Source: an uncultured Rhodobacterales bacterium (GTDB lineage Bacteria > Pseudomonadota > Alphaproteobacteria > Rhodobacterales > Rhodobacteraceae). Taken from it: a stretch of 6,641 nt of DNA. Shown here piece after piece: positions 6,306 to 6,641 of this stretch (the first letter of the stretch is position 1; each line of letters starts with the position of its first letter). The stretch is taken from positions 1 through 6,641 of the forward strand of contig CALCGO010000014.1 of NCBI GenBank assembly GCA_937901055.1, read 5' to 3'. The notes beneath the pieces are model-generated. The model worked only from the letters and a program-made list of their open reading frames with translations. It was not told the DNA's origin and did not search any database. The translations under genes were made by a program, and so were the position numbers.

Positions 6306-6641
6306 CATTTGCTGGTAATTTTGATAGGTCAATTGGAAACGTTCATAAAAATCGGCTGTATACGCCGCATAATCCACATCTAGGTTCGAGGTGGATTCTG
6401 ACACCATGCTCCACATCGTCTCACGCAACAAAGAGGCGCATTTCATCGCGTGATAGCGGTGCATCAAGTCATCCGTGACTGGCGCCTCGAAATAGGTTTC
6501 AAGCATCCAAGATTCTTGACCCTGCGAAAGCCCGTTATTCGAAGCCAACCCACCAAGATCGAACAACGGCGAGTTATACCCCGCATAATCCCAATCAATC
6601 AGCCACAGGCGATCGCCATCATCAAGGATATTTTCGGCAAG
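6303..6641 (-). CDS. Choline/ethanolamine-kinase-like phosphotransferase, C-terminal fragment
   Basis: The gene enters from the right edge; 112 residues are visible and the start lies outside. The reading frame is open to the window edge. The first residues read LAENIL, then WLIDWDYAGYNSPLFDLGGL. This matches the catalytic end of the choline-kinase branch of the protein-kinase-like (APH) fold: the Asn of LAENIL follows the catalytic loop, and the first Asp of IDWDYAG is the metal-binding aspartate equivalent to that of DFG. ASNNGLS follows, then a helical tail ending NYQQM. Family members phosphorylate choline, ethanolamine or similar amino alcohols using ATP. The catalytic loop HxD itself is just beyond the edge, so activity cannot be verified. 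It is the upstream partner of the FAD/GcvT oxidoreductase, which suggests a pathway for a methylated amino compound. An aminoglycoside-type phosphotransferase is the less likely alternative. Confidence 0.82.
   Translation of the reverse strand, partial: LAENILDDGDRLWLIDWDYAGYNSPLFDLGGLASNNGLSQGQESWMLETYFEAPVTDDLMHRYHAMKCASLLRETMWSMVSESTSNLDVDYAAYTADFYERFQLTYQNYQQM

Overview
The window most resembles a marine alphaproteobacterium of the Rhodobacterales/Roseobacter type. This rests on gene content: an Xsc-type sulfoacetaldehyde acetyltransferase C-terminus followed by an acetate kinase, a long FAD/GcvT fusion oxidoreductase of the dimethylglycine/sarcosine dehydrogenase class, and a choline-kinase-like phosphotransferase. 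GC content is moderate. No phylogenetic test was possible, so the assignment is inference from family resemblance.

Left, plus strand (1-1199): the last 62 codons of xsc, then after only 3 bases a complete but compact ackA. Together they form the end of a sulfonate (taurine-type) dissimilation operon. Xsc releases sulfite and acetyl phosphate, and AckA can convert acetyl phosphate to acetate and ATP. The upstream taurine uptake and deamination genes expected for such a pathway would lie outside the window.

Middle, plus strand (1200-3836): two apparently separate transcription units. The first, preceded by a plausible promoter, encodes a 544-residue TPR-sulfotransferase fusion. The second, also with its own plausible promoter and a strong ribosome binding site, encodes a 274-residue protein with about eight membrane segments and an apparent internal 4+4 duplication. 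Neither has an obvious functional link to the sulfonate genes.

Right, minus strand (3842-6641): an operon read towards the middle. The 3' part of a choline/ethanolamine-kinase-like phosphotransferase is followed after 10 bases by an 816-residue FAD oxidoreductase fused to a GcvT-type folate-binding domain. This suggests catabolism of an N-methylated amine or amino alcohol. The oxidoreductase gene ends only 5 bases from the end of the plus-strand membrane-protein gene, so the two units converge with no room for a separate terminator.

There is no gene-free stretch longer than about 100 bases (the longest are 1200-1276 and 2912-3011). I saw no tRNA, rRNA, CRISPR array, insertion sequence or phage gene. 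Nothing here clearly amounts to an undescribed system. The most interesting items are the compact, active-site-variant acetate kinase coupled to xsc, the duplicated membrane protein of unknown function, and the kinase/oxidoreductase pair of unknown substrate.
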